A stretch of 64,000 nt of DNA, from contig SWBL01000247.1 of NCBI GenBank assembly GCA_024195585.1, positions 16,734 to 80,733 on the forward strand, given 5' to 3'. Numbering within the stretch: the first letter of the stretch is position 1; each line of letters opens with the position of its first letter. Below are positions 32,592 to 45,552 of this stretch, piece after piece. The notes under the pieces were generated by a model, which had not been told where the DNA came from, ran no database searches, and worked only from the letters and a program-made list of their open reading frames with translations. This stretch comes from Aureobasidium sp. EXF-3400 (taxonomy: Eukaryota > Ascomycota > Dothideomycetes > Dothideales > Saccotheciaceae). The position numbers were made by a program, and so were the translations under genes.

Positions 32592-33533
32592 ATGCGTAAT
32601 CTTCTAGGCAGCATCAAGCGCAAGGTCTCGACCAGCAGTGGAGGAGGCACCCAGCAAAACTCGCGACCTTATCCAGTGATCCAAGATCCCTACAATACAC
32701 CATCAAGAACAGGCACCATGAAGAGCCAATACTCAGCATCCGCTCCAGCTCCAGCTCCAGGCCCCTTGGATCAAGGCACTGCGCCACCAGCCTACTCACC
32801 GGTATCCAACGCCGCACCAGTACCTTCAATCGCCGTATCATCGCCGCAAGGCCAAACAGCCGACGATCCCTACGCTTTCCTGAGCACCTTTGACACAATC
32901 TTCCTAATCGACGACTCTGGTTCCATGGCAGGCAGCCGCTGGCGCGAAACTCAAGAAGCCCTAGAATCCATCACGCCAATCTGCGTTTCGCACGACGCCG
33001 ACGGAATCGATATCCTCTTCCTCAACAACCCAGAAAACGTCTACCACAAGAACGTCACTTCGTCAGCCACCGTCCGCGAAATCTTTTCTAGTGTGAGGCC
33101 CAGGGGCGGTACACCTACTGGCCAACGTCTTGACTCTATCCTACGACCATACATTCGTCAATGCGAGCAACGAGGCCCCGAAGCAGTAAAACCGCTGAAT
33201 CTCATCGTCATCACCGATGGCGAACCCAGTGATGATGTGGAAGCTCCTCTCATCAGCTGCGCAAAAAAGCTCGATAAACTTGACGCTCCTGCCTGGCAAA
33301 TCGGTATCCAGTTCTTCCAGGTTGGCAGGGATGAAGGTGCGCGTGCGCATCTGCGTGCTCTTGATGACGAGCTGGCAGAGATTGCGGGTATGGAATTGAG
33401 GGATATGGTTGATACGGTGCCTTTCAAGGGTGCGGATGGAGAGCATCTTTCTGCAGATGGAATCCTCAAGGTTGTGCTAGGCGCGGTGAACAGAAGGCTG
33501 GACAGGAAGAGAAGTAAGGATCTGCACCGTTGA
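32592..33533 (+). CDS. von Willebrand factor A domain protein
   Basis: 313 aa, intronless. A Pro/Ala/Ser-rich N-terminus (about 1-95, with an APAPAPGP run) is followed by a VWA domain to about residue 290. The MIDAS site is intact: DDSGS from about Asp107, Thr in GGTPTG, and Asp in VITDGEP. The core FFQVGRDEGARAHLRALDD is typical of a fungal cytosolic VWA family of unknown function. Its N-terminus MRNLLGSIKRKVS is basic and amphipathic, possibly membrane-associating. No partner is apparent. Confidence 0.88.
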   Translation: MRNLLGSIKRKVSTSSGGGTQQNSRPYPVIQDPYNTPSRTGTMKSQYSASAPAPAPGPLDQGTAPPAYSPVSNAAPVPSIAVSSPQGQTADDPYAFLSTFDTIFLIDDSGSMAGSRWRETQEALESITPICVSHDADGIDILFLNNPENVYHKNVTSSATVREIFSSVRPRGGTPTGQRLDSILRPYIRQCEQRGPEAVKPLNLIVITDGEPSDDVEAPLISCAKKLDKLDAPAWQIGIQFFQVGRDEGARAHLRALDDELAEIAGMELRDMVDTVPFKGADGEHLSADGILKVVLGAVNRRLDRKRSKDLHR

Positions 33534-33938
33534 GCAGGTCTGAAGGAGACTTGAGGGGCAGAAAACTGCGCTTGCTAAATCAAGGGAAGATAGTAGAGGA
33601 CACCATTAGCTGAGAGCACGTACATTGATACCCCAGCCCTGCGTAGCCACCAAGAGTGGAAAGCTCAAAATGACATTTTACATTCTTTGATTCATAATTA
33701 CCCAGACATACAATATTCTTCAGGCTTATTAACAACCTAACACATGGGCGTGATGAGTGTACGGCAATGCTTCGTCAACACGCATCTTCTAACATTTTGT
33801 GGTTTCTATCGACCCTGTTCTACCCCAATCCTTGCTTCGGGCAGCTTGTTTTGCAACTTCATAGGCAGGAAGCTCCAGTAACTACTGCATGTTTCTCTTG
33901 AAGATAGGATGAGACATTCTTCATAGAGAAGAAGTCTC
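33534..33938. other. convergent intergenic region
   Basis: 3' flanks of the VWA gene and the glucoamylase gene; no other feature seen. Confidence 0.55.
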
Positions 33939-36044
<2,106 letters not shown>

Positions 36045-36095
36045 GATGAAGAGAATAGTGATGTTGATGATATATTTGTCCAGGCAGAAGGTTGA

Positions 36096-36103
36096 CTTAT
36101 ATA
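36096..36103 (-). promoter_or_regulatory. TATA box of the glucoamylase gene
   Basis: TATATAAG on the minus strand, about 52 nt before the glucoamylase ATG at 36044. Confidence 0.65.
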
Positions 36104-36297
36104 TGTCTACTCACCATGTCTGCTGGAAGTGCTCTACATGGTCCTGACGTCTGCAGGAACATCATAATCGGACCGTTCCTGCAGACTGAAGCGAGAGCAC
36201 TGCAAGAAACGATAGACTCGAGCTCTGTTGAAGCTTCGTAGAGCACGTTCGCTTCTCTTCGAGCTATCCGTCTGTGCATGTTCACCGTGGCGTAACA

Positions 36298-36311
36298 CGG
36301 TAAGGCTGCGG
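36298..36311. promoter_or_regulatory. CGG-N8-CGG site, putative AmyR operator
   Basis: CGG TAAGGCTG CGG, about 255 nt upstream of the glucoamylase start. Zn2Cys6 regulators of the AmyR type bind CGG-N8-CGG in amylolytic promoters of Aspergillus. I found no second N8 pair elsewhere in the 36.0-37.8 kb region. Functional assignment is inference. Confidence 0.5.
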
Positions 36312-37744
36312 TGGGCGAGCGAATGTCACCAGTCGATCCATTCTCACCTTCATCCGGGACGCGGAGATTGAACCGAGCGGAGAGCAAGACCTTGCTGAGC
36401 TGACTTTTGGATTGTATTGGATTGTGATGAGATTATTGACACGTGAAGCAGGGGTTTGTGCCGAGGCTGGAAGAGAAAAGGCCTGTGCTTGTTTCCGTCC
36501 CCACACCCCACACCCGTCTTCCCGCTCGGGAGCTCGCAGACTCTGCCCTTTCTTCCTGCACTTCATATGGTGATTACCAAAGCACATTGCCAATCATCTG
36601 CGCTTTTATGCAGTGCAGACCATCAAATATAGACCACATGGCGTGGCGGTCGCCCGTGGCACCCCCTGAAACCAAGAACTTGTCATGCGACGACATCACG
36701 CTCGCTTCTTTTCTCTTCTCTGCTTCTCTCTAAATTCAAGTATTGCATGCCTATTCGACGGATGAAACTAGAACGGGGCTCTCGTGCGTAAGCCCTGATT
36801 CGTCCAGAGACCATGGCGCAGATTACTGCTAGTAGTACAGTATAAGCAAAAGCATCTACTTCGCTTGCTCCAAGTTCCAACTCTGAGCTCTATGAGGAAG
36901 GTGCGATACTTCTCGCTTATAGCATTTCATCGCTCGTTGAGCACGAGCAGTCAATGTCCTTGCGAAAACTCGAACGAAAAAAAATCAGCCTTGTTATCAT
37001 TCAGCCGAGTTTTACTGTCGAGAAATACCACCGGAGTGTGTCGTTCAGGAGGATTTCACATGTCTAGAACGAACATCGCTGAAACTCTAAAGGCCTTCAA
37101 CAGTGCATGATCTGCGACCTCGCGAAAGAGTCAAAGTCCTCGACCTGCTTTATACGGATGCCAACCGAGAAATTCGACCGCTTACGTCTGTGCTCCTACC
37201 GGTGTACCCTATCACCGTATACCAAAACCAGCCACGAAACGACTGGAAGCTGGGGAAACGAGGGGTCAAAAGTCAGTTGTTGAACGACTTGCCAATCACT
37301 CCCCAAATCAGGGTCTTCTCCTCTCATACCACATGGCAGTCGCGCCGAATACTGCATACAATAACGGCCTTTTCGTCTCACGCTAGACAGCCTTCTTCTC
37401 GAAGCGATAACGTTCTGTGCCTGAGCCTCAGGACCTTAATGTACCGATCGGTAAAGCAAGCCACTCGCACCACCGGTGGGTGACCACGGCATGTACTACG
37501 CCCACATAGCTTATTCCTTGTCACCTGAACTCATGTCCGAACTTCCTGTTTGAGGATCCGAGCAACACAGGCGGACTCATGAACAATGAGATCGAGAGAC
37601 CAACGACGACGAACAAGAAAGTATGAATCCACTTCATGCTGCTAGTCTCACCGGTCAATGGTATCAAGGTATACATCACTTTTCGAGGACAAGATCTGCT
37701 CAAGTCTACTGGTAACAAAAGTGTGCCGCGGCCGTGACCAACAA

Positions 37745-37750
37745 TATAAG
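37745..37750 (+). promoter_or_regulatory. TATA box candidate of the alpha-amylase gene
   Basis: TATAAG about 80 nt upstream of the amylase ATG at 37828. Confidence 0.5.
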
Positions 37751-37827
37751 AATATGGCCATGACACGCCATTTTCCCAACAATATTATACTCGGTTTTGT
37801 AATTTCGGGCCATCACAGTTCGGAAAT

Positions 37828-40077
37828 ATGGCAGCCAAATACTTGCCCCGACTGTTGTTCGGTCTCTTCTATCTGATTGGATTGGTGCAGTGCCTGACCC
37901 CAGCACAATGGAGAAGTCAGTCGATCTATCAAGTCCTTGCCGATCGTTTCGCGAGGACTGATGGTTCGACCACTGCTTCTTGTGATGTCAACAAATACTG
38001 TGGCGGCACATGGCAGGGTATCATCAAGAAGCTGGACTACATTCAGCAGATGGGCTTTACTGCGGTTCGTATTCATGCACCCAATTGCATATCACACCAG
38101 CTCTAATGTGCGTTCCAGATTTGGATTAGTCCTGTCGTGAAGAACATTCGCAGTTCGGGCCAAGATGGTGACTCGTACCACGGATATTGGGCACAAGACA
38201 TCTACCAAGTCAACACTAACTTCGGTTCTGCTGCCGATCTGGTGTCACTCTCCAAGGCTCTTCATGATCGTGGCATGGTAGGTTGCCCAACAAAACAACG
38301 GTTGGTATCTAGGCTTACGTCTACCAGTATCTGATGGTCGACATTGTCACCAATCACATGGCATACGATGGCTGTGGTACCTGTGTCGACTACTCCCAAT
38401 ACAACCCCTTCAACAAGCAGTCATACTACCACCCATTCTGTCTTATCAACTACAATGATCAGAACAGCGTCGAGAAGGTATGTTATCTGCTGTTTACACA
38501 TCATCAAAATGGCTCTGATAAAATTCATAGTGCTGGGCTGGCGATAACACCGTGTCTCTGCCAGACTTGAGGACCGAGGATTCCAACGTACGTGCTATCT
38601 GGAATTCCTGGATCACACAGCTTGTATCAAACTACACCAGTAAGTCACTTAAATATCCAAAGCACAAGTAACTGCTAATTCTTTCCAGTTGACGGTCTTC
38701 GAATCGACTCTGCCAAGTCTGTTGAGAAGTCCTTCTATCCTCAATTCGAACAAGCTGCTGGAGTGTACGTGGCTGGTGAGGTCTTTGAGGGTGACCCGAC
38801 GACTTTCTGTGATTACCAAAATTACATGGATGGCATGCTCAACTTCCCATCGTATGACAAACACTTTTGCTCAAGATATAGGCATAAAACTGACCTTTTG
38901 ATAGCTACTACTGGATTACACAAGCCTTCCAATCTACATCCGGTAGCATCAGCAACCTCTATAATGGCATCAACACTCTCAAGTCAACATGCAAAGATAC
39001 CACACTCTTGGGTTCGTTCATGGAGAACCATGACCTCGCGCGCTTCGCCTCATACACTTCGGACTACGCGCTTGCTAAGAACGCTATAGCATTCACAATG
39101 CTGGCAGATGGTGTTCCGATCATCTACCAAGGGCAAGAACAGCACTTCTCAGGCTCCAGTGTACCCAACAACAGAGAAGCTCTTTGGCAGTCTGCCTACT
39201 CGACTTCTTCGCAGTTGTACCCGTTCATCGCCACGATCAACAAGATAAGGAAACAAGCGATCAAGCAAGATACGGGATATACTACATTCAAAGCATACCC
39301 AGTGTATTCTGATGCCTCGACCATTGTTATGAGGAAAGGCACTACAGGATCCCAAGTCATTGGCATCTTTACCAACAAAGGTTCTTCTGGAAGCAGTTCG
39401 TTTACACTATCATCGTCGGCGAGCGGCTTTACAGCTGGCCAGTCCGTTACTGACATTCTGTCGTGCACTTCCTATACTACAGACTCTAGCGGCAATGTCG
39501 CTATTAGCATCAACGCCGGTACACCACGAGTCTTGTACCCCACTGCGAAACTCACTGGTAGTGGTCTTTGTAGTGGTTCGAGCTCTACATCCGCCGCGCC
39601 AACCACTATCAAGACGTCGACAACCACTGGTGGTTGCAGCACTCCCACTGCTGTTGCTGTGACCTTTACCGATAGAGTGACCACCCAATACGGTCAGACG
39701 CTTAAACTCGCAGGCTCGATCCCGCAACTTGGATCTTGGAACGCAGCAAACGCTGTCACCTTGTCTTCAGCTGGATACACAGCCAGCAATCCAGTTTGGT
39801 AAGAAGTCTTGCTTTCAGTGTATGATCTACTCGCAGTTACTGATGATGGTATAGGTCCGGAACTATCAATCTTCCCGCAGGTCAAGCTTTCAGCTACAAG
39901 TTTCTGAAGGTGAACTCAGATGGGAGCGTAAATTGGGAGTCTGATCCGTAAGTGATATAAGTGTCTTGTACGAGGTACATATACTGATGTATCGCGCCAT
40001 GCAGGAATCATAGTTATACAGTCCCTGCGAGCTGCGGCGTTACGACTGCGTCGGTCAGCAATACCTGGCAGGCTTAG
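37828..40077 (+). CDS. secreted alpha-amylase, GH13 + CBM20, 8 exons
   Basis: Endo-acting starch hydrolase. Exons: 37828-38064, 38119-38277, 38328-38477, 38531-38639, 38689-38851, 38905-39798, 39855-39947, 40005-40077; all phases agree, giving 625 aa. Signal peptide about residues 1-22. GH13 regions: [18 protein letters not shown] (nucleophile Asp), AGEVFEGDP (acid Glu) and [10 protein letters not shown] (third Asp). After a Ser/Thr linker a CBM20 occupies about 520-625 ([29 protein letters not shown]). It resembles Aspergillus acid or Taka-type amylases carrying a CBM20. Joint induction with the divergent glucoamylase is likely. Confidence 0.95.
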
Positions 40078-40488
40078 TGGCGCAGATGGGTGGGCGAAAA
40101 GGATGAAAGTCTCATGAGGGGGAAAGAGATAAAATCGAAGCAGACAGAGCGTCATTGGCAGTAGAACAATGACACGCAATCAAGAAAACACTGTCCATGA
40201 CTTCTTCATCCAATTACTCAAGTGAGATCAAGAAATGATATGTTGACGCGTCGAGGAGACAAGAGGTCGTCACCTGCCACACGAAAGGAAAGCGCGCTCG
40301 GCTTCATCAGGCAGGGCTCGGCCCGCTCGCAGGCGGTCAAGCCAAAAGTCCCCAAATCGCGAGCGGCAGAAAAACAATCCCGACGCTGCTTTTCTCTACC
40401 GTCCATTTCTCCAAGCAAATAATCACTGATACCCTGTTCGAACGTCCGACACTCTCGTTATACACCGGACGACAGAAAACAGCACATC
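40078..40488. other. intergenic region
   Basis: 3' end of the amylase gene and promoter of the G-patch gene; nothing else seen. Confidence 0.5.
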
Positions 40489-41307
40489 ATGGACGCAGCA
40501 GAACTCCTCAAAAAGCAAGGCTGGCGCGGTCTCGGCCACTCGCTCGACTCGAACAACAAAGGTCTCCGCAAACCACTCCTCGTCAGCAAAAAAGTCGACG
40601 TACTGGGCATAGGAATCAACAAAGCCGATGTGATTCAAGGTCAATGGTGGTTAAAGGCCTTTGACAGCAGTTTGAAAGATTTCGGAACTGGCAAGAAGAG
40701 TATCCTGGCGAATGTCAAGGATCATGGAATTAAAAGAGGTGGCTTGTATGGACGTTTTGTGCAAGGAGAGGGTGTCGCAGGCACGATAGGTGTTGTGGAT
40801 CCAAAGATCGCTGCGTTGGCATCTGCGGTTGGTCCTGCTGTGGGTGTGAAGAGGAAGGCTGAGGACGACGAGGACGAGGACAAGACGGAAAAGAAGAAGG
40901 CGAAGAAGGACAAGAAAGAGAAGAAGCGATCAAAGTCTACATCCGACTCATCCTCCGACGACGAAAAGAAAGCACGCCGTGCTGCAAAGAAAGCGAAAAG
41001 GTCTGCCACTACTGACGAAGACACCTCCGACGCAGCGGCAACCAAGAAGAGCAAGAGCAAAAAGGACAAATCTCTGGATGGTCTACCCGAAGACAAACGC
41101 AAGCAATACGAAGAGCGCGCTGCGGCGAAAGGCGTCACATTAGACCAGTATTTCTCCCAACGGTTGGCCAAGAACCTCGAAGCAAAGGAGGCCCGACGAA
41201 GTGGCACTACAACCCCTGCAACAGAACCTGCCTCTGAAGACTCGGCAAAGGACGATAAGAAGAAAGAGAAGAAGAACAAGAAGGACAAGAAGTCGTCAAA
41301 GAAGTGA
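40489..41307 (+). CDS. G-patch nucleolar protein, Tma23-like
   Basis: 272 aa, intronless. The N-terminal G-patch-like segment GWRGLGHSLDSNNKGLRKPLLVSKKVDVLGIG (split: about residues 12-43) is followed by QWWLKAFDSSLKDF, the combination found in yeast Tma23, a nucleolar ribosome-biogenesis factor. Alternating Lys/Glu/Ser-rich stretches (about 125-195) and a closing Lys tract act as nucleolar targeting regions in such proteins. A helix EDKRKQYEERAAAKGVTLDQYFSQR near 205-230 is also typical. The assignment to Tma23 rather than a Pxr1-type G-patch protein is moderately sure. Confidence 0.75.
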   Translation: MDAAELLKKQGWRGLGHSLDSNNKGLRKPLLVSKKVDVLGIGINKADVIQGQWWLKAFDSSLKDFGTGKKSILANVKDHGIKRGGLYGRFVQGEGVAGTIGVVDPKIAALASAVGPAVGVKRKAEDDEDEDKTEKKKAKKDKKEKKRSKSTSDSSSDDEKKARRAAKKAKRSATTDEDTSDAAATKKSKSKKDKSLDGLPEDKRKQYEERAAAKGVTLDQYFSQRLAKNLEAKEARRSGTTTPATEPASEDSAKDDKKKEKKNKKDKKSSKK

Positions 41308-42447
41308 GGCTGCAAGATACTTGAGTCTGCAAACACAACCGACACAAGCCAGCATGCTGGTCGACGAGATCGACACGAGCTCTACAGTGCGTTTTCGGGC
41401 GAGACTAGGCCGTCCAGGCTCCAACTACGGAGTCAAGGTGCTCCAGCTCCGCATCTGCATGCATACTAGGAGCAGAGAATCCTGGTCGGGTCCAAAGAGC
41501 CAGCAAGATCCTTTCATAATTGGATCAAATAGTAGGTGGACAGATTCCACTCGCGCTGCCGATCGCCCGAAGTCTGAGGCTACCAGTTGCCTCATCGTGA
41601 GCTTTACTGCATAGACTTTGGACTATAGAATATGTCAAGACGAGCAAGACATTGGTGTCAATCTCGCATCAACACTGAGACCATTATCCATAGGAAATTT
41701 ACCCGGCATAATTGCAAAGCATCAAGAACACATACTGGTCTCCTGTCGTCTTTTCGTCCTCATAATTAATGCACAAGTGACTATGAATAAGTGTTCACGT
41801 GAAGTTATGCTTTTAATCGATATATCAATGTCCGACTGCGGCTCAAGACAAATCGACAGACAGGGTCACCCCTTTGCTTGTGGTACGACCCTGGTCTTGT
41901 AGAGATTTTGTCCCAAAGTGTTGACATGGATTCAACAGCGACTGTCCATCAATGCATATCCAGTTGAGGTGCTCACGCTTATGTTTCGAAGAGACCTTTG
42001 GCCACGAAGCGGTGTTGTAGCGGTGCAAATCGATTTTTGTGTTCAAAGCTGAATGCGTAAAAAAATGTTCGCATGGAATGTTACTTTTGGAGCCGGCTGT
42101 TTTCATCACAAAAGTACTGCTGCATGCAACATCCACAATTCTGGTTCTCGTAACGCTCCATAAGACTTCTGATGCGCCCATAATTGTGCCTGACAAGTTG
42201 CTGGTGATGCGACTAGAAATTTCGCCCTGGGACGACTTTTTAAGAGGTGAAGCCTCACTCATGCCGGCCGCGATTCTGGCACGAACTCTCGACGAATTCC
42301 AGCACCGATCCCACCGTTGGATAGAGCTCGTCGAGCAGATGCTGCCTGACGTTCAATTGGTGGTGTCATAGGCCCGGTGGAGCCTCAAATCCGAAGAAAA
42401 GGTTTTCAGGCTTATATTCTACAAAACTCGACTTTTCTCCATCATCC
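41308..42447. other. intergenic region
   Basis: About 1.1 kb between the G-patch gene and tRNA-Arg(UCG). Short frames (for example 42039-42371) show no domain or splice pattern; nothing called. Confidence 0.45.
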
Positions 42448-42606
42448 GGCGGGCTAGCGCAATGGTAGCGCGTCAGTTTTCGGCCCACCGAACACACCAA
42501 ACACTGAAGGCTGAGGGGTTAGTCACCGTCGTCTCGTTCCGAGTCAATTCCAATTTTCCCGAGCCAAAACTAACAAAATCAACCAGTTCGAGTCCCTCGT
42601 CCGTCG
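42448..42606 (+). tRNA. tRNA-Arg(UCG) interrupted twice
   Basis: Acceptor stem 42448-42454 pairs with 42599-42605 (two G-U), D-stem GCGC/GCGC, and anticodon stem TCAGT (42473-42477) pairs with ACTGA (42503-42507). The anticodon UCG is at 42480-42482. An 18-nt intron (42484-42501) occupies the canonical 37/38 site. The T-stem 5' half GAGGG (42513-42517) and its loop and 3' half TTCGAGTCCCTC (42587-42598) pair perfectly only after removing 42518-42586. A box and B box (AGTTCGAGTCC) are intact and TTTTT follows at 42613-42617, so Pol III transcription is plausible. Whether the gene yields a mature tRNA depends on removal of the second insert. Confidence 0.85.
42518..42586 (+). other. 69-nt intron-like insert in the tRNA T-arm
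   Basis: Begins GTTAGT, contains ACTAAC at 42569-42574 (12 nt before the end) and ends CCAG, exactly the signals of fungal spliceosomal introns here. GTTAGT and ACTAAC are also perfect complements and could form a 6-bp stem; an inner CTCG-TTC-CGAG hairpin is also present. Confidence 0.75.
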
Positions 42607-43024
42607 TATCACTTTTTGCGCACCACAGGGATGTAGCCCTGATCGAGGCGCATCTTTTGAGCCTACTTTCGTCCTGATCGGACCACGGGAAGTATTTTTA
42701 AATTTATTTTTTCCATATTCTTCTACGAAAAAAGAAAAAGGTGTGTCAATGATAGAAAAGGAAGATTCGAACGCGGAACCTCAGATCATGGATGGGTGAA
42801 TGAACGACTCGCAGTCCCCAAGTGAGCATCGAAGCACTGTGTGACACTTCAACTGTGGAGAAAAAACCAACAGAAAAAAACAACAGAAAAAAAAGGGTCA
42901 AAATTTGACAATGAAATCGACATACAACATGATCAATCGACTGATATCTATCTTCAAAACCACATGCAATCCGAACACCCACTTTCTGTAAAGCTGTAAC
43001 AAAGAACATTCAAATTTTCCATTT
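42607..43024. other. intergenic region
   Basis: A/T-rich with several A-runs; holds the Pol III terminator of the tRNA and the 3' flank of the sideroflexin gene. A B-box-like GATTCGAAC at 42766-42774 has no pairing stems. Confidence 0.5.
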
Positions 43025-44231
43025 CTAGATACCTCTATTGAACTCAACGCATCCATCATCACCAGCACGACCATGGAACTCAGCCTCCAAAGTGTCGGCC
43101 TTGACAGCCTGTCTCTGAGGGAAGATAGCCAAAGCCAACGGTAGAGCGAAGATACTGGTAGCAAAGATCAAACCCAAGTTAACAGGCGTAACCATTCTCG
43201 GTCTCTGCTGCAACCACTGAGTCTTCTGTAGACGAACCAACAAAAGAGGAGGCAACACCATAATAGGTGTAGCATTGATGACTCTTGAAATAGCAGTCTC
43301 ACCCACAGCAAGTGTAGCAGCCTTCTTTGACTTTCCAAGTGATTGCAGAAGTTGACCAGCTTCCTCGCGCTTGAGTTTCTGCGCCTCGGTCTCGGTGGGG
43401 AAGACATCGATGCCCTTGCGAATCTCCTCTCCTCTCATTAGGAATACGTTCAACACACCTGCACTGGCCACAGCAGCGAATGGCACCAAGCGTCCCAGCA
43501 ACATCTTGGTGTTTGGGCTTACGCGCTTCAAGCGAGGGACAATTGAGTTCAGACCCAAGGCAACACCGCAACTGGCTCCTACGGCGAGAAAATAGGATTG
43601 CACCATTGTGGAGGTGGAGAGGGGGATTGATTTGTTGGCGTTGGAGGAGTTGATGGCGACGTTGAGAGACTGGTTGGCGATTTGCCAGCCCAGAGTTCCG
43701 GTGGTGCTGAGGCCGGGGGAGAGCATGCCGGCTGTTACGACAAGGTTGGAGAAGATGTAGGCGGACATGCGGAAGGGGAGGAGGACCTTTTTGCCAGTAT
43801 CTTGATGACTTGATGTTAGTCATGTCTGGCATATCTTGTCAAAGTTGCAGACATACCAGGGTGAAGAGTGGCATCAATGACTTTCTTTGCAGTCCATAGG
43901 TCAGGGGTCATTGACTGGATCTTGCCTTGCTTGTATGAGGTGACCAAATCCTTTGCATGTTCGAGACTGGTAGATGAGGTAAACAACGTTCTGTCGATCG
44001 AATGTGGTCAGCCAATTGAACTCGAATACTATTTCTTCGATCATAATATTTTGACATTCGAGAAAGCAATATAGGAAATGGTGATAAAGGAGAACGCAGA
44101 TCACGAAAATGCACGTCAATTACTCACCTCGGATCAGACAAATCGGCAGCATGTCTAACACGACCCCAGTACGTGTCCAGATCATACTGCGATGCTGGTA
44201 GGGCGCGGTTGCCAGGAAGCGAGGCAGACAT
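43025..44231 (-). CDS. FSF1: sideroflexin, mitochondrial serine/tricarboxylate carrier family, 3 exons
   Basis: Exons 44231-44128, 43990-43857 and 43800-43025; introns 137 and 56 nt; 337 aa, the usual sideroflexin length. The joined N-terminus reads LPASQYDLDTYWGRVRHAADLSDPR, the family's conserved start, and exon 2 carries LWTAKKVIDATLHPDTG. Four to five hydrophobic segments follow, with conserved SYFLAVGASCGVALGLN and NVFLMRGEEI. Human SFXN1 imports serine into mitochondria for one-carbon metabolism; yeast Fsf1 is the fungal counterpart. The long frame alone (starting MSAYIFSN) would miss the first ~90 residues. Confidence 0.92.
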
Positions 44232-44691
44232 TGTTTGTATGTGATGATGGCACGAGACGCGGCTTCACAGAAAAAAGAGTTGTCGGTCTTGGTCGGCAGT
44301 GGCTTGTGTGGAGTGAAGATCTTGGGAGAAGCAACCGCCGCTGCAAGCCGCATTTCGGGTCAAAGTCAAAGCGTCTTTTGTTTGAACTGGCCGAGGGTCG
44401 GCGGCCCATCTAGGTGTTTATGACTCTGCATTTTGAAGATGTCTGTAGGGAAACGTACTTCTTTTTGGTCTTCCAACAATGTTCTCTAGTAGCAAGAGTA
44501 TGGTGACAGACAGGGTTTAAGCTCTAGGATTGCCTGGGCGCTTGGCCACCAAGAATGGCTCAGCAAGCATGTGATGACGACGAAACAGGCGCGCGACGCA
44601 ATCCAATATCCTATGTAACACGAGCAACGACGACCTGTGTTCTACTCTCTCCCTTCAGTTTCAACGGACGAGCGGATAACATCAGCACAAC
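44232..44691. other. divergent promoter region
   Basis: Shared upstream region of the sideroflexin gene and the zinc-ribbon gene. No further feature. Confidence 0.5.
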
Positions 44692-45194
44692 ATGGCCTTC
44701 TTCTTTACCTGTGGAACTCACACTTTCAACTCGCTGCTGCAAGGCTACGAGAACATTCAGGCGCAATGTCAGGTATATTCAAGGGTCACGACAATAACCA
44801 TTACCAGCGACTGATGGTTTAGTAGAACTGTGGCAACTTCAGTGCCAAAGTATACAAGAGATGGGAGTGGTTCACCTTGTGCTTCGTCGTGAGTATCTTT
44901 GAATAACGCATCGCATTATTTTGCAATCTTAACACGCCTTTACAGCCTCTCATACCGTTCAGTCTCAAGCCACACCATGAGGTCGGTTGCCACATTTGTC
45001 ACTTCTACCAAGACATCATGTACGTTCCTACCTCAATAATCAATGACCAAGTACTGATGTTATCCAGGCATCGACCAGATGTGCAACAGATGATGAACAA
45101 TCCACAATCATCTATTCCAATGCAACCACAGCAACCGTTCGGAGCCCCACCTCAGCAGTACAAGGCACCGCAAGGACCTCCTCAGTATGTCTGA
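44692..45194 (+). CDS. small zinc-ribbon protein, 4 exons
   Basis: Found by splicing: exons 44692-44772, 44826-44888, 44946-45019, 45068-45194, all GT-AG and in phase, giving 114 aa. It starts MAFFFTCGTHTFNSLLQG; Cys pairs in CQNCGN and CHICHF are about 25 residues apart, forming a probable zinc ribbon around RWEWFTLCFVPLIPFSLK. The C-terminus is Gln/Pro-rich. The same pattern occurs in a widespread short fungal family, sometimes labelled rhodopsin-family or zinc-ribbon, with no established function. Introns are 53, 57 and 48 nt. Confidence 0.78.
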
Positions 45195-45552
45195 AGGAGA
45201 CGTTTCTGACACCAGCGATCACCTGAGAGATGCTGGAAAGACGAATGGCGTTCAGGACAGGGTCAGGTAAAGTTGCGATGATACCATTCTGAAATTATTC
45301 GGGCGAGCAGGGTGATTATAGTAATGGCAGAATGGACAGGGGCTGTGTGCAAAGAAGGCTGGGTTTAAGCAAAGTTGGTCAATGCTGGTCAGAAGACGGT
45401 TAATCCCCAAACAAAAATCACGCTTGATCGCCCTTCGCACGCGCGCTCGACAGCTTCCTCCTCCTCTTCCTTTCCTTTCTTCCTTCCTCTTCCAAACTTT
45501 TTGTTTCAACTTTTTTCTTTTTCATCAAACCAGCTCACGCTTACACGCGACA
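45195..45552. other. HMG-box gene promoter
   Basis: Ends in a strongly pyrimidine-rich leader (CCTCCTCTTCC- and TTTTCTTTTTC-type runs) just before the ATG at 45553, typical of highly expressed fungal genes. Confidence 0.5.

Larger units (their letters stand above)
36045..37827. other. bidirectional promoter of the glucoamylase/alpha-amylase pair
   Basis: 1.8 kb between two divergent amylolytic genes. Besides the CGG-N8-CGG and TATA elements, a CTGGGG hexamer (37250-37255) fits the CreA consensus and CGGAAAT abuts the amylase ATG (37821-37827). Open frames here lack protein features. Confidence 0.55.

Noticed and set aside
42760..42860. tRNA-like sequence with GATTCGAAC
   Set aside because: No pairing T-stem (GGAAG against CGCGG) and no A box at the right distance; such short motifs are expected by chance.
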